A stretch of 64,000 nt of DNA from Prosopocoilus inquinatus (GCA_036172665.1 CM069872.1:37248101-37312100), one strand, 5' to 3'; counted from the stretch's first letter, positions 44,069 through 55,680 are shown. Numbers and translations are program-made. Notes: generated from the sequence alone by a model not told the origin.

Positions 44069-47000
44069 TGATTAATTAATTAAAAGTTGAATTACCAAAT
44101 AATAAAGTATTATTACATGCAACAACTTATTAGTTGCCCGTAGTAATATTTTATTACGTGGTAATAATCTGTTTTTAGATTGTAACGTGTTAATATTCGC
44201 GGTTTCAGTGTTATTTTCGTTTTGCAAAGTTGCCTTAATTTTTTTTTTAATTTACGTCGTCACTGTAGAATTTCTAATGCTGGAAGCGACGCTTATGATT
44301 CCTGGTGATTTACAGGGCTCAGCTGACGCTCAGTTTTTAACTTTGCTTTGCCTAAAGCTGGTTATAATTTCAGTAGCCATATTTTATATTCAGAATTATT
44401 ACAAAGGATTCTAAAGACGAAAGCTGTAACTTAAAACTCAAACAATGATTTGCTTGCGTTTTTTATGATACTGAAGAATAATTCTATGTTATTTTCATTT
44501 TCGATTTTCTACGTCCACGTATGAGGAATAAGAATAAAGAACCAGTTTCACATTGCCTTTACTAAAGGAAGTATTTACTTGGATTCTGTAGACTGAGTGG
44601 ATGATTGTGTAAGTTCTTGGAATTTTTAATATTACTCCTGCAAAACAGGTGCTATACAAAATGGAAGCACATTCAATACGTTTTCATGTTAACAAATCCA
44701 GGCGGCGTGACTACCCGATTCAGTAAACGTAAACACATTTAGGAATATTTTGATTTTTTCTTTCTGTAACTTAATGTAAAACGTTTTGACTGAATATTAA
44801 AACTGTATTTAAGCTTTTTTAACCGATACCAAATTCCATATAATGTGTAGGAGTAACAACTAAATCCCGCCATTAATTTCACATTTTTCTGAAAAATAAC
44901 GGCAGCATATTTTAGTCGGGGAGCGAAATTAATTTGCGTAAAATTGAATACCGACTGGGCTTTTTCGAGCTGGGTATATTTATTTTTTCAATTAATATGG
45001 ATCTTGATAAACATTTCATCAGGTTGTAGCGGGGCTGAGCAATTTAAATGAAAATTTGGTTGCCGTGCGAGTTAATACATAAAATTTTAATACATTAAGC
45101 ATTTGACCGCGATAAATTAATCCGCCGGGCTATCGGTGAAGTTCTGAGATCTCAATTTCGGGGGGGAAATTTCGCAGTTGACTCCCACAATTGACAATTT
45201 GTCGAATTTGCGTCACAAGAAAAAGGAAAATATTTTGGAAGTTTCTTTAAATTCCGGCGGTAAATCAACGCTGAACTTTCCCTGAAAACGACGTGCGCTC
45301 CTAAGAATACAAACTCGTTAAAAGTCACTATCGTGAAGTATGCTGCAATTTTATATGTTACTCAGATTATAAAACTTGAACTTCGACGAGGAGGAATAGT
45401 TCCACCATCGACTGTAAGTAGCCGGCCAAAAACTTTTCATGCATACTAACGATGGCGCATTCATAAAAGCGCACCAGCTTAACAAACTTTATTTATCACC
45501 TAACGTTCCAAGGAAGTTTTCCCTCTGCGGAATTTCTCCGACAATTACCAAACATCGCAATTAGCAAGCGTAACGAACGGGGAATCGTCGCGTTCCGCTA
45601 ACGCAATTCGAAATTCGGAGGCGGCACAAAAGCGCAAAATAATAACGCTAAAATCGGCACGTACACATCAACGGCGTCCTCCTCGCAATAACGCTAATGT
45701 CGTTTAATACCGGCGGGACGTCCCGGACTAATCCGGCCGACGTTGCGATATTAGCTGCGTGCAATATTAAACAGTGGGTCGTGCGGTATTCAATCAGTGG
45801 ATACCCGCAGCAGTTCCGGTTCAGGCAAGAGGATGTAAACACACAACCTGGGACCCTCTCGCTGTTTAATAATTTCCATACGGTTACATCGCCGCCAGAC
45901 TTGTAAGCGATCCCTAATAATAATAATAATGCCCTAGAAAACTCCACTACACCGTACTTTACTAAACCCGAAATCACTAATTAACTAATCGATTATCCTA
46001 AAATAACCTTCCTTTCATTTCATATTCCCGAGTTTGATTTATCGATTCCCCCAATTACACATCCATCTAAAAACCATCATATTTAAAATTTCCAAAAAAA
46101 TATCCTTAATTAAAATATCTTAAAACAGGCTCATTCAAGTTTTCAACTTTTTCAGATTTTATTAAATTGTTTGTAAGCGACGATGGTTAAAAGATAAAAA
46201 GAAAATTACCGCTTCACAAGTGCTCGTCGAGTAACAGTATATATGTTTCGACGAGAATGAGAGAGAGATTCCACTTATACTCAAAGTCGCGGACTATAAT
46301 TCAAAACTTTAGAATAAGTTTACAGACTAATAAAGACACATGTTTCAATTCCTTTGTTTATTATGTTTCTACTTTGAGTTTCTAAGCAGCCAGGAATCGC
46401 TCTCAACGCCTTTGTTTATTTCTTTTTTTAATGAAATGAAATATTATTCCTTGTCTAATCTACTCTGCATGCAATGCATCTCAGAATGTGTTTGAATTAG
46501 AGGAAATTAACATGGAATTTCAAATATTGTTGAATTATCTGTCTCAGGAATTTTGAATAATCGATATTTTGCAATTACGCTAGTAATTTTGCAAAACACC
46601 GAGTTATTGTGACATACATGCTTTTCTATGCAATCTTACTAATGTAAACAGTAATTTTGCAAAAGTTCTAATGGCATTCAGCAGCAATTTTACTGTTGGA
46701 TTTTAGCAATTTCGCGACTAAAACGTCTCAATAAGACTGAGTATCATTTAATGTTTAGCCAATCTTATTGTCGATCCTTGGGAATTTAACAAAGTTAAAG
46801 ATAGTTTCAGTAACATAACAATGACAAATTAATGATAAAGATGTCCTATTTCAAAAAGTATTCATGCAAGTCGAATAGGTATGTAATGTAAAATTAATAA
46901 AGGTGCACAAAAGTGCAATTCTATGCAATTTAAAATGCCATAACTTATAAACGTAAATTGTGAGATAAGATTTCCTGTTGCCAAAACTTATTAAACATAT

Positions 47001-47070
47001 TGTAACATTTTTATTGTTTGTGTCTTGAGAAATTAGCGTAACATAACTAACCTATTATTACCTAATGAAC
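44069..47070. other. Unassigned stretch with a GC-richer island
   Basis: A 109-codon minus frame (45648-45977) and a 69-codon plus frame (45697-45906) overlap in a patch that is clearly GC-richer than its neighbours. Neither shows a motif I know, and such overlap usually means stop-poor composition. The 75-codon plus frame at 44187-44414 is hydrophobic and unassigned. The rest is AT-rich and featureless. Confidence 0.4.
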
Positions 47071-47134
47071 AACGTGTTAATTGTAAAACAACAATGAATT
47101 TTCAGTTGCACAGCCTATTTATTAATTTTTTTTT

Positions 47135-47176
47135 GTAGACGTGTCACAGCATATTCGCCGCTTCTTCAGTACAATC
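47135..47176 (-). ncRNA. PLE hammerhead, left terminal repeat (core mutated)
   Basis: Minus strand: helix I TTGTA/TACAA is perfect, CTGAAGA (47163-47169) is intact, but the second core reads GACA instead of GAAA (47142-47145). The triplet GTC is present. Expected to be inactive. Confidence 0.75.
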
Positions 47177-47408
47177 TAAGAAACAAATAAATGTGTTACG
47201 AACCAGGAATTTACAATCAGTTACTTAACATCTTCTTACCTAAATGTAAAAGAGGACAAAACAAACACTGAAAATATTCATTCACATATTGCAGTGGTAC
47301 ATAGGGTAGGCACGATGACGCGTCTTGAAGTGACCTTGAATAGATACGAGGCAACCTATTTACTTTATAAATCTTGAATCTGGAACAAGCATCCAAAAAT
47401 ACCATAAC

Positions 47409-47957
47409 GTGATCAGGAGGAATGGCCATATTTTTAATTTATTGACTAGTTCATGTTCCTTGTTTACAAACGTACCTGTAAACATAGCTTTGAATGTTAT
47501 CAATCATAGGTGGTCTGATTTAGCTCCTCACACAACCATCAATAACAAAAATGAATTTATTGAAGCGGTAAAATTTTGCCTCACTTCGTCTTATTTTACC
47601 TTTAATAGTTGCTTGTACCAACAAATTTATGGTACCCCCATGGATTCTACCTTATCACCTGTTATTGCTGACATAGTGATGTTTCATGTCGAAAACTCTA
47701 TTTTAACAAACCTACCTTTGACTCCTATTTTATATTTTCGTTATGTTGATGATATATTAACATGTATTGATAATGCAACACAACAAAGTTTCCTATTACA
47801 ATTTAACACGTTTCATGAAAAGTTGAAATTTACCATAGAAACTGAACAAGACCATAGTATAAATTTCTCAGATGTAATTAAGGAGAACAATTATATTATA
47901 ACGAATTGGTATCGCAAACCTAGTTGGTCAGGTCGCTACGTAAATTTTAGTTCATAA
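47409..47957 (+). pseudogene. PLE reverse transcriptase fragment
   Basis: The frame contains SLFTNVPVNIA (block 2a of PLE RTs), YQQIYGTPMDSTLSPVIADI (normally GTPMGSPLSP) and ILYFRYVDDILTC with the catalytic YVDD intact, then NWYRKPSW. These are diagnostic of Penelope/Poseidon-group reverse transcriptases, which are related to telomerase. Only the palm region survives. The N-terminal third of the protein is absent, and the frame ends at a stop before the thumb and linker. A short continuation with the next domain is seen at 48067-48258 (HIIEINVNKRLKKLL) in another frame. Confidence 0.85.
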
Positions 47958-48066
47958 CAACCTATTAAATATAAAATTCCCACTATCAACAATTTATTAG
48001 ACAGAGGCATACTTCTTTCACACCAAAAAATTTCACAACGATAATATTTTATTAATTAAGGATGTT

Positions 48067-48258
48067 TTGTTAAAAAATTGCTTTCCACCTCATATAATTG
48101 AGATAAATGTTAACAAACGTCTTAAGAAACTTCTTCAAACTAAATTTAACAATAATTCTTCTGATATTTTAACTCAAACTAATCAACACAAGTTTATTTC
48201 GCTTCCTTATCATACTGTTATGTTTCTAGAGTTTAAATTAATTTATTTAATCGAATAA
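48067..48258 (+). pseudogene. PLE linker region fragment
   Basis: LKNCFPPHIIEINVNKRLKK and the following SLPYHTVM match the segment between RT and endonuclease in PLEs in position and character. It is separated from the RT by a frame change near 47960-48060. Confidence 0.5.
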
Positions 48259-48356
48259 AACACTCAGTAACAAATATAACCGTAATTTAATAATGATTCC
48301 CATCTAATTTATTTGCAACAATTTATTTTATACACTAAATCTAACTTCGACGATCG

Positions 48357-48545
48357 CTAATTAGAACTCGATTGACTCCTGAGGTCACCCCGGCCGATTT
48401 TATATTCTACGCTGCCTTCTCGTTTGTTCCAACCTGGAAAAGTCGGGTTTGTTCGGTACAGACCCCGGCGGCGCGGCGGCCGATGACGCACAATAACGAA
48501 CCGACTTCTTGACGCCTTCAGTGTGACGTAATGATCTGAGTGGCG
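48357..48545. other. GC-rich block interrupting the PLE
   Basis: The flanks are AT-rich PLE sequence. This block of about 190 bp contains GACCCCGGCGGCGCGGCGGC and looks foreign. It resembles no tRNA-derived SINE (no B box found) and I cannot name it. It is probably a nested insertion between the RT linker and the endonuclease. Confidence 0.5.
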
Positions 48546-48827
48546 CGCCACAATACTAATTTACAAAGCAGAGTCCATAAAATTTTCAGGAAATACCAAC
48601 TCACACCTGTATGGTCAATAAATAGTATCTTTAGGTCGCTAGAAACTAGAATGAAAGAGAAAAGAGAAAAGCAAAAATGTAGCAATCTCATTTATAAAGT
48701 ATATTGTAAAAACTGTAATTCTTGTTATATAGGTCAAACTTTGCTATATTTAAAAACCAGACTTTACCAACACAATTATCATATTAATAAAGGTAACCCT
48801 AATCATAGTGCTTTAGTACAATCATAG
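48540..48827 (+). pseudogene. PLE GIY-YIG endonuclease fragment
   Basis: The frame ends in LIYKVYCKNCNSCYIGQT and LLYLKTRLYQH, the GIY-YIG signature with the CCHH-type cysteines upstream seen in PLEs (here C..C). The Arg in KTRLYQH and the following His are kept. This domain nicks the target DNA. The frame stops at 48827, before the catalytic Glu helix is complete, so it is not functional. Confidence 0.8.
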
Positions 48828-49303
48828 CTTTTGTTTCGACAACTGTATTGTATTAGATAATGAAAATAATAAATTTAAAAGATTATTTAAAGAATCTTTA
48901 CATATCATTATGAATCCTAATAACATTAATCACATAAGTGATTTCCAAGAAATTAATTATTACAGGCATGACCTAATTAAATAGTTTCCTTTATTGTTTA
49001 TACAGATTAAGAAATAGATTGTGTTGACTTGCTACTTACAGGTATTTTTCCTCCTTCACATATTCATTGTTCTTTTACATATAGAAAAACTAGATATTGC
49101 GCTTTTGTTTTCAAGGTTCAAACCATGTTCGACAATCTGTGTTGTTAACTTGTGCTCGCTTCTCTTAACGTTTTCATAATGTAATTTGTAATTTGCTGTT
49201 ACCAATTTTTTAAAGTGTTTGTTTTGTTCCCTTTTACATTTAGGTACGACGATGTTAAGTAACTGATTGTAAATTCCTGGTTCGTAACACATTTATTTCT
49301 TTC

Positions 49304-49352
49304 TTAGATTGGACTGAAGAAGCGGCGAATATGCTGTGAAACGTCTACAAAA
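49304..49352 (+). ncRNA. PLE hammerhead, right terminal repeat
   Basis: CTGAAGA (49314-49320), GAAA (49338-49341), CGTC (49342-49345) and TACAA follow the hammerhead plan. Helix I has lost a pair (TTGGA where the left repeat has TTGTA) and helix II is imperfect. The left copy has the opposite damage: good helix I, bad core. Confidence 0.75.
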
Positions 49353-49559
49353 AAATTAATAAATATGCTGTGCAACTGAAAATTCATTATTGTTTTACAA
49401 TTTATCCCAGCCAACAAACATCGCTCAAACGTGTTAATTGTAATAGAACTAACTGAACTGAATAGAATAATTGTAGAATTGACGATAACTGTTTTTTGAT
49501 AATATTTATTAATTCTAAAATAAAACTAATTATTTCATTGCTGTGTTATTACGAAGCTA

Positions 49560-49690
49560 TAAATCTATAGCGAAACGTTGAGTGTTTTCTCTTCATAATT
49601 CTGTCCGCTTCGAGATTAGAAAAACTTTGTACTTACAATTTTCATCGGACAAAAACCAACTTCAATCACAGTTATTTAAATAATTGAGGT
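49560..49690. repeat. Short dispersed repeat, copy 1
   Basis: CTATAGCGAAACGTTGAGTG and TTACAATTTTCATCGGA are shared in order with 55565-55680. The GCGAAACGTT string recalls the 3' half of a PLE hammerhead, but no CUGANGA partner is present. Possibly a PLE terminal-repeat relic. Confidence 0.5.
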
Positions 49691-49791
49691 TTCGAAACTG
49701 GGGCATCCGAGCCGAAACTGAAAACTGAAACTGAAACTGAAAACAGAGAAACAACTTCGCTAATATGCTTTAGTGTCCTAAACATTAAATA

Positions 49792-51617
49792 CAGTATAAC
49801 CTCTTTAATATGAACATGTCCTAATCCGAACCTTTAGTAATCTGAACAGCGGAAATTTGAAGCCACAATCCGAACAATGACTTCTTAATTCGAACAGCGA
49901 AGTGATTCCCTGCGTATGTAAATGGGGAAATCCCTTGGTTTCACGTTTTCTGATGCCCTGTCCGGACCAGTGCGAACAGGTTAGCTTACATTTCATCACC
50001 TGAGAACTATAGTATTCTGTCTGCATTTTCTTCTGAAAACGAGTTAAGTTTTGTTTTGAATTCTATAGCATCATATCATTCTGTCAATATAATTAATCAT
50101 GATATTGTACAGTTTAAAGCTCATGAGGCTAATATTAGAATGTTCTAACTAATCATCCTGAATCATTTATTTGTATTTGTATTCGCGGTTTCCACTAATA
50201 TGAAAATATAGATAGAACACTATAATTCTCAGGTGACTATTTGTTCTCTTTCAGTATTAGCTGCGTTTCTTTTAGCGTGTCTCACCTACGGATGGAATTC
50301 CCTTATTAAAGCAGAATTGTTAGTAGATATCTTAGTAAAACACAATTAGCCGCCAACAATGTCAGCGAACGCTGCTGCAAACAGTGTTAGCTAACAATGT
50401 TCGCGTTGGCGTGAACGTGGCATAAGAATGCTTTGTTTGCTTTTTATCTTTCATTATGTTGACTGTTAACCTTGGAGTGTTACTGAGTTCAGTTCACATT
50501 GCAATTTAGAGCACAGATGACTTCTAAAACGAAACACGTTACTTTATTGATAAATTAACAAATTCAACTTATTAACCTATTCGTGACCAAGCTCTGAAAA
50601 ATATTAAGAAATGCTAAGCGGAACAACTGAATTTCCTCAATAAAATTAGTAATTTTATATGCGCAATTGTACATATTAAATTGATGAAATGATGCATCTT
50701 TGGAGCAATGGAATGATGAAGCTACGGATCGATGCAATAATAGATAGATGGTGCCATGAATCGTTGAGGAAGCAATGAAGAGATAGATCGATGGATAATT
50801 GGTTAATAAAACGATGAATCAATGGATTAATGAAGCAACAGATCGATGAAGCGATGGATCGATAAATCGATGGATAAATTAAGTGATGGATCCATGAAGT
50901 GGCGTATAAATCCAGCAAGCTGTCGATGAAGCGATGGATCAGTGAGGCGATAGATGGATCCAGCAAAAGATGAATGTTGCGATGGATAGATAAAGCGATT
51001 GATCGATGAAGTATTGAATCGATGACGCGATGAATTAATGAAACGATGTACTGATTAAACAATGAATCTTTGAAGTGATAGATCAATAGATGGTTGATCC
51101 GATGGTGGATCAATAAAATGATGGATCGAAACGATCGATGGATTGATAAAGTGATGAATTGGTAGGTAGTTCAATGTTTTCAAGCCACAGATGTTCAACT
51201 GATGTTTTTGTGAGTGTACACAGGTTTTACAGATTTTTAAATGTTTCAGATACAAATCGTTTCAATTACAAAAGCGGTCCAGCAGGATATTTAAGTTAGC
51301 CCAATGATAAAGTCTTCAATAATTTAAAATGTAAAACATTATATAATCTTATAAGAATTGTATCTATCAAAGATGATATTTATAAATCCATACATTTGGA
51401 GTATCTCAGATATCAGGGCACAAAATGGTTAAGAGTTTAGATGCGGGTTAATTTCTGATTTAAAAATAAATAATTTTTTATTATGAGAATGTTAAAATTC
51501 CAGGATAATTAAGAAAATGGATATTTTTTATCTTTTCTTGGACTTCGATAATCCGAATATGTCGAAAATACGGATCAACCAGTGCAATTACTAGTTCGGA
51601 TTAAAGAGGTCCTACTG
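49792..51617. mobile_element. pogo/Tigger-like element, 1826 bp, non-autonomous
   Basis: The left end is CAGTATAACCTCTTTAATAT, the right end GTTCGGATTAAAGAGGTCCT then ACTG, with TA on both sides (49790-49791, 51618-51619). TA targets and CAGT ends are typical of pogo-like elements. The left 120 bp match the right end of the element at 17748-18626. The interior has no transposase and holds a minisatellite. Short AATCCGAACA-type repeats lie beside both ends. Confidence 0.8.
50690..51175. repeat. GATGNA/GATGGATCGAT-rich degenerate minisatellite
   Basis: About 480 bp built of variants of GATGAAGCGATGGATCGATA. Units are short (about 8-24 bp nested periods) and degenerate. The 145-codon minus frame over it (a run of IHRFID-like repeats) is a translation of the repeat, not a gene. 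It lies inside the pogo-like element and may be its expanded internal repeat. Confidence 0.85.
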
Positions 51618-51619
51618 TA

Positions 51620-53167
51620 TATGGCACTTAAACGAAATTAAAATTTCCATAACTCTTTTTTTTAATTTAAACTATTGCTGCATAAATCTTCTTCATAATC
51701 TTAAACATTAAATTGCATTCGTGCGATATCTATTAGAAACAGAGCAAATTTTCCCGTATTTTATCTTGGGAAAAAAAAATTCAACAACATTTGAAATCCC
51801 ATATTGTTTTTCCTAAAACTCAGAAGAACGGGACGGACGTACGATATATTTCTCGCGATGATCGTAAAACCGCCCCTTTTACTTGTTTTATGTTTTACAC
51901 AAAACAAATTCAAAAAAAGATAGGAAACGGCATTCTGAACAATATATAAAGCAATTTTTAATTCTGAAAACTAAAGGTACTTGGTATAGAAAGAACTTTG
52001 ACACTTTGATCGCGCTATGACATAATTTTATTGTCAATTTTGTTGATAGCAATACTAGTACTATCTATGTGACGTAAACCTTCGGTTTCTGCGATCTTTT
52101 ATTCGGTCTTTATACTGAAGATTCTTTATTATTTTACTAGCAAAACCTACTAGTTGAATCAAGCTGCAGCTGCGACACGTATTCTAAAACGGATGGAGAA
52201 GTTTTGTAGTTTCCTTCGAGTGCGTTTCAACATCTTTGATGTACAATTACTAATTACCTTCGAGTTAAATTAAATCATTTTTATGTACAGTATACCGTTT
52301 TCTTACAATATCTTTGATATCAGCAACTTTGTGTTTATTGAGATTATTCATTTGAAGATTAAAATTTTTCAATAACTTTTAAGCTTTTTTGGACCTAATT
52401 CTGTGTAAGTATGTAAATATCGCGGTTACTTCCCAGTTCTAGGTTGTTTTACAAATTATTTGACTTTTTAAGAGCCGTGTGGCACGATATTAATTTTTAT
52501 GTAAAATTAGTAGGCAGAAATTTGTTACAGTGACAGATTTAAGTTACTGTAGTGAATGCTTTATTGTTTTATTTATTTTCAAAAAATATCAACGATTCAT
52601 ATGGGCCTAAAACTATTTTCTGAAAAAGCTCTTTTTTACTCGGCAAGTTTCAATTGTTCATTTGAAGATTTAAATTTTACAGTAAATTTTGAACTTTCTT
52701 GCAAACCTTACTTGAGATTAATTAATTCTCTGTCGAAATCGATAGCTTCTCTGTGTTTACTGTTTTAAAAGCTTTTGTTTTACAGATCTTAGAAGATACT
52801 TGTTTAAGTATTTCAATTTCGAAGTGAGATTAAAAATTCTAAATCCGCGTTAAGCTTTGGGAAGGCTGTTTTGAATTTCAGAAAACTTATGTATCAGAAA
52901 GTGGTAATTAAAGCGTGCGGTAAATATCAAAATTTTATAGATTCTCATTCTGCTTATCTGAAATTAATTTTGTTTATATTTGAAAAGGATAAACGAGGCT
53001 TGTCTCAGTGATGTTGGCCCAATTAACGAAAATAGTTTTTTTTAAACACTCCTAGAAAGAAAATTTATGAAAATCGATAGAATATTGTAATCATATGTGA
53101 ATTGTTTATTAATCTTTAATATATAAAACTAAATATCTAATAACAGGAATAACTAAACAAAAATTGC
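51620..53167. other. AT-rich spacer
   Basis: No supported feature. The 70-codon plus frame at 52556-52768 has no motif. Confidence 0.5.
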
Positions 53168-53617
53168 CTAAAAATAATGAGATGACAAAATTTGAATTAG
53201 CTAATTCCAAGCGTTTTTATTCGGACGAGAAATAAAGTAAACAGTTTTTTTTTTTGCGAAAGCCTGCACTACGTGTATCAATAAACACATAACGTATGTA
53301 GGGGACAAAGCATCGTGATTAAAATTTAAAGAATCAAGTTAGTAGTGTAAGGTATGTGTAGATGTGTGTGGCATTGCGGACGGTTCTGTGATTACTTTAC
53401 GAATATTTTAAGACTTGGGACTCATTAGAAACGCATTTTTGCAAAAAATAAGATAAATGCATATGTGTAAGATGTGATGTAAGTGCCTTCATTCTTTCAT
53501 TTGAGTTTCGCTATTGGAAATTGTGCAATATAATTTTCCGCTTGATCGACGACACAAGGTGAGTGAGGACTTCCTTCATTGGTTATTGGAATGCAAATTT
53601 TTAATTTAATTCATTTT

Positions 53618-53660
53618 ATTTAGATCGCTTTATGTAATAACGACATAAAGCGATCTAAAT
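53618..53660. repeat. Perfect 18-bp hairpin absent from copy 1
   Basis: ATTTAGATCGCTTTATGT (53618-53635), a 7-nt loop, and its exact complement (53643-53660). Copy 1 has unrelated short sequence at the matching place. Perfect complementarity implies a recent origin. Confidence 0.85.
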
Positions 53661-54602
53661 AGATTGCATGTAATTTAATCGATTCAATTTAAAGGCCTAT
53701 AATTTAAAAAAAAAATATTTTGTTCATACATTAAAGTGTCGACGTTGAAAAATTAATTTAATTCAATGTATGAGTAATAGTGCAGCTAGAAACAATGCAA
53801 TTTGAGAGAAAAAGACAGAAAAAATAAATAATCGTTGATTTAAAAATAAATCAAACCATTTATTTATTAACTAAAGGTAAAAGGCCTAATTTATGTAATA
53901 AGGCTCGGTCTTTTAACTTGTCTGTAAACTTAAAATGAACACTAAATTAAACGTGATTTATATTCGTGTGATTAAGACAGATGCAAAGTCTTATTTAACG
54001 AAAGAATTGAATGAGTTTTTACTTACAGGATAAATAATTTTACAAATAGCTCTACAAATAAAGTGACCATATCCCCTAATTGTTCATTATCTATTTAATT
54101 CTATTTGCAAAACAAAATTGTTCGTTTTTGCTTATTTAATGAAGAAATTACAGCTTTGAATCCTTCTACTTAATTAATTAACAGTTTAATTAATCATCTG
54201 GTGCTTTAAGGCCCTACTTTTTACTTGAAACACAATTATTTTATGTGGAGAGATTTTAGGGGAAATTAAAGTTAAACGTGCAACTATTCTCATCAAATAA
54301 TTAATGAAGAATTAATGAATAATGTAAGTTAAGAGAGAATGAGAGGGGGGAAAGAGAAAGAAATTTAATAAGCTCAACAAAAAACATAATCGGCGGTAAT
54401 TTAATTCTTTTTAGTACCTTTTTAACGAACTCCATTGGCTTGTTATAATAATTGTAAATATCTAATTATTACGCAATTTTCTTACACTTAAGAGCTAAAC
54501 GAAACAGCAGAAACACCGATGCCTTTTCTAATTGTGGCAACATAATTTACTTACACATTTAAAATGAAATATTTTTTTAATTGTGTTTATTGTTTTTATA
54601 TA

Positions 54603-54834
54603 CACTGTGTCCACGTATTCGGTTTGTTATAGGAAAAGCTTTTTTATTCTTCAGTTTTCGAAAAAAATCATTCTTTATAAAAGTTTTTATTCCACAAATG
54701 TAACGGAAAATGATAAATTTCCATTAATAGCTGAGCAGAAATGAAATTGTAACATTCATAGACTTTTATAAACATTTTTTGAAAACCCATAAATAAAAAA
54801 TATTCTTCTGTAGTGACTCAAACCGTGGACACGG
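54603..54834. mobile_element. Tc1/mariner-type MITE, better-preserved copy
   Basis: TGTGTCCACGTATTCGGTTT at the left pairs with AAACCGTGGACACGG at the right. The interior folds back. Same element as at 5483-5745. Confidence 0.6.
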
Positions 54835-54921
54835 TTCATATACCTAATTTATTGTGTTATTCCGCGTAATAAAAAGCTTATATTTTACACATTTAAATTT
54901 AATCATGAAGGTTAAGTAACT

Positions 54922-55345
54922 GGAGGGGTAACAAGCGAGCGGAGAACACGCCGACTTTCGGACGCGCACCCTCCTTTCTTCTGTGGCAAAAATAAAGAGC
55001 GCCAGAGAGCACATGATGTGCGTGACGAAGTGCGCGATACTTTTACACATCGAGTTATACCACTGGAGGACGCCATGCCTGTGTATTACTGAATACCGGT
55101 CCAACCGCGGGCCTCTTGTACGGCAAGACGAACATAGTGTGGAATATTGCGCACTTTGTCATACACACGTTATGTTCTCTGGTGCTATTTATTTTTATCA
55201 TACAAGAGAGGGGAGCGTGCGTCCGAAAATCGGCTCGTTTTCTATTTACTCCTCCAGAGGTACACCGTGATTTTACCCTCCATTCCTTCTGCCATACTCG
55301 TGACTGGCTCGTGACCAGACCGGTTTTCAGTAATCTCGTATGATA
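54922..55345. mobile_element. Foldback element with arms of about 170 bp
   Basis: GGAGGGGTAACAAGCGAGCG...GACTTTCGGACGCGCACCCTC at the left is the inverse of the sequence up to about 55258 (…GTGCGTCCGAAAATCGGCTCG). Further inverted copies of GACCGGTTTTCAGTAAT extend it to about 55340. Open frames at 54844-55104, 54983-55270 and 55116-55343 are translations of the arms. A fragment occurs inverted at 6705-6775. Unassigned family. Confidence 0.65.
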
Positions 55346-55564
55346 TAATTAATTATATGTGTTCTCAGCCTTAAATAAAGTTCTACGTTTAACAGGACTT
55401 TACACTTTAAATATTTCAAAACACTCCACCTCCAACAAGCTTTGAAAAACAAAATTTAGGAATCCACAGTAATTTTTGGACTTCGAGAAGTTCCATCTTA
55501 CCATCATAATTCCCTATCTTTAAATCTAATTAAATTGATTTAAATTCGCTATCGATTGTTAACT

Positions 55565-55680
55565 ATCAATCGATAGTGAAACGTTGAGTGCTCTTCCAAT
55601 TATAATTCTATCCGGTTAGTAGTGTTAAAAAAAAACATTTTACTTACAATTTTCATCGGAAAAAAGTCGGCTTCAATTAT
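55565..55680. repeat. Short dispersed repeat, copy 2
   Basis: GATAGTGAAACGTTGAGTG and TTACAATTTTCATCGGA match 49560-49690. A perfect palindrome ATCGATTG...CAATCGAT lies just before it (55550-55575). Confidence 0.5.

Larger units (their letters stand above)
47071..49443 (+). mobile_element. Penelope-like element, decayed, with inverted terminal repeat and 16-bp target duplications
   Basis: AACGTGTTAATTGTAA occurs at 47071-47086 and 49428-49443. The insert has about 190-bp inverted terminal repeats (47080-47274 and 49216-49403), each with a hammerhead, and a tail of about 24 nt before the right duplication. Between them are a reverse transcriptase (47409-47957) and a GIY-YIG endonuclease (48540-48827), the combination unique to PLEs. 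The N-terminal part of the protein is missing and a GC-rich block near 48357-48545 interrupts it. PLE terminal repeats in inverted orientation with a short tail are a known arrangement. Confidence 0.9.
53168..54925. repeat. 2-kb dispersed repeat, copy 2
   Basis: Collinear with 3707-5845. It lacks the 263-bp MITE and the foldback of copy 1 but has its own 43-bp hairpin insertion at 53618-53660. It is therefore useful for polarising changes in copy 1. Confidence 0.75.

Noticed and set aside
49056..49292. 78-codon minus-strand frame in the PLE right end, read as an extra PLE protein
   Set aside because: It lies antisense within the terminal repeat region. The left inverted repeat contains only part of it, and no PLE protein motif is present.
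49560..49690. Hammerhead at the GCGAAACGTT motif
   Set aside because: The 3' half (GCGAAAC) looks right, but no CUGANGA box lies at a workable distance on that strand, here or in the copy at 55565-55680.
50676..51113. 145-codon minus-strand frame
   Set aside because: It is a translation of the GATG-type minisatellite, giving repeated IHRFID-like peptides, with no independent sign of coding.
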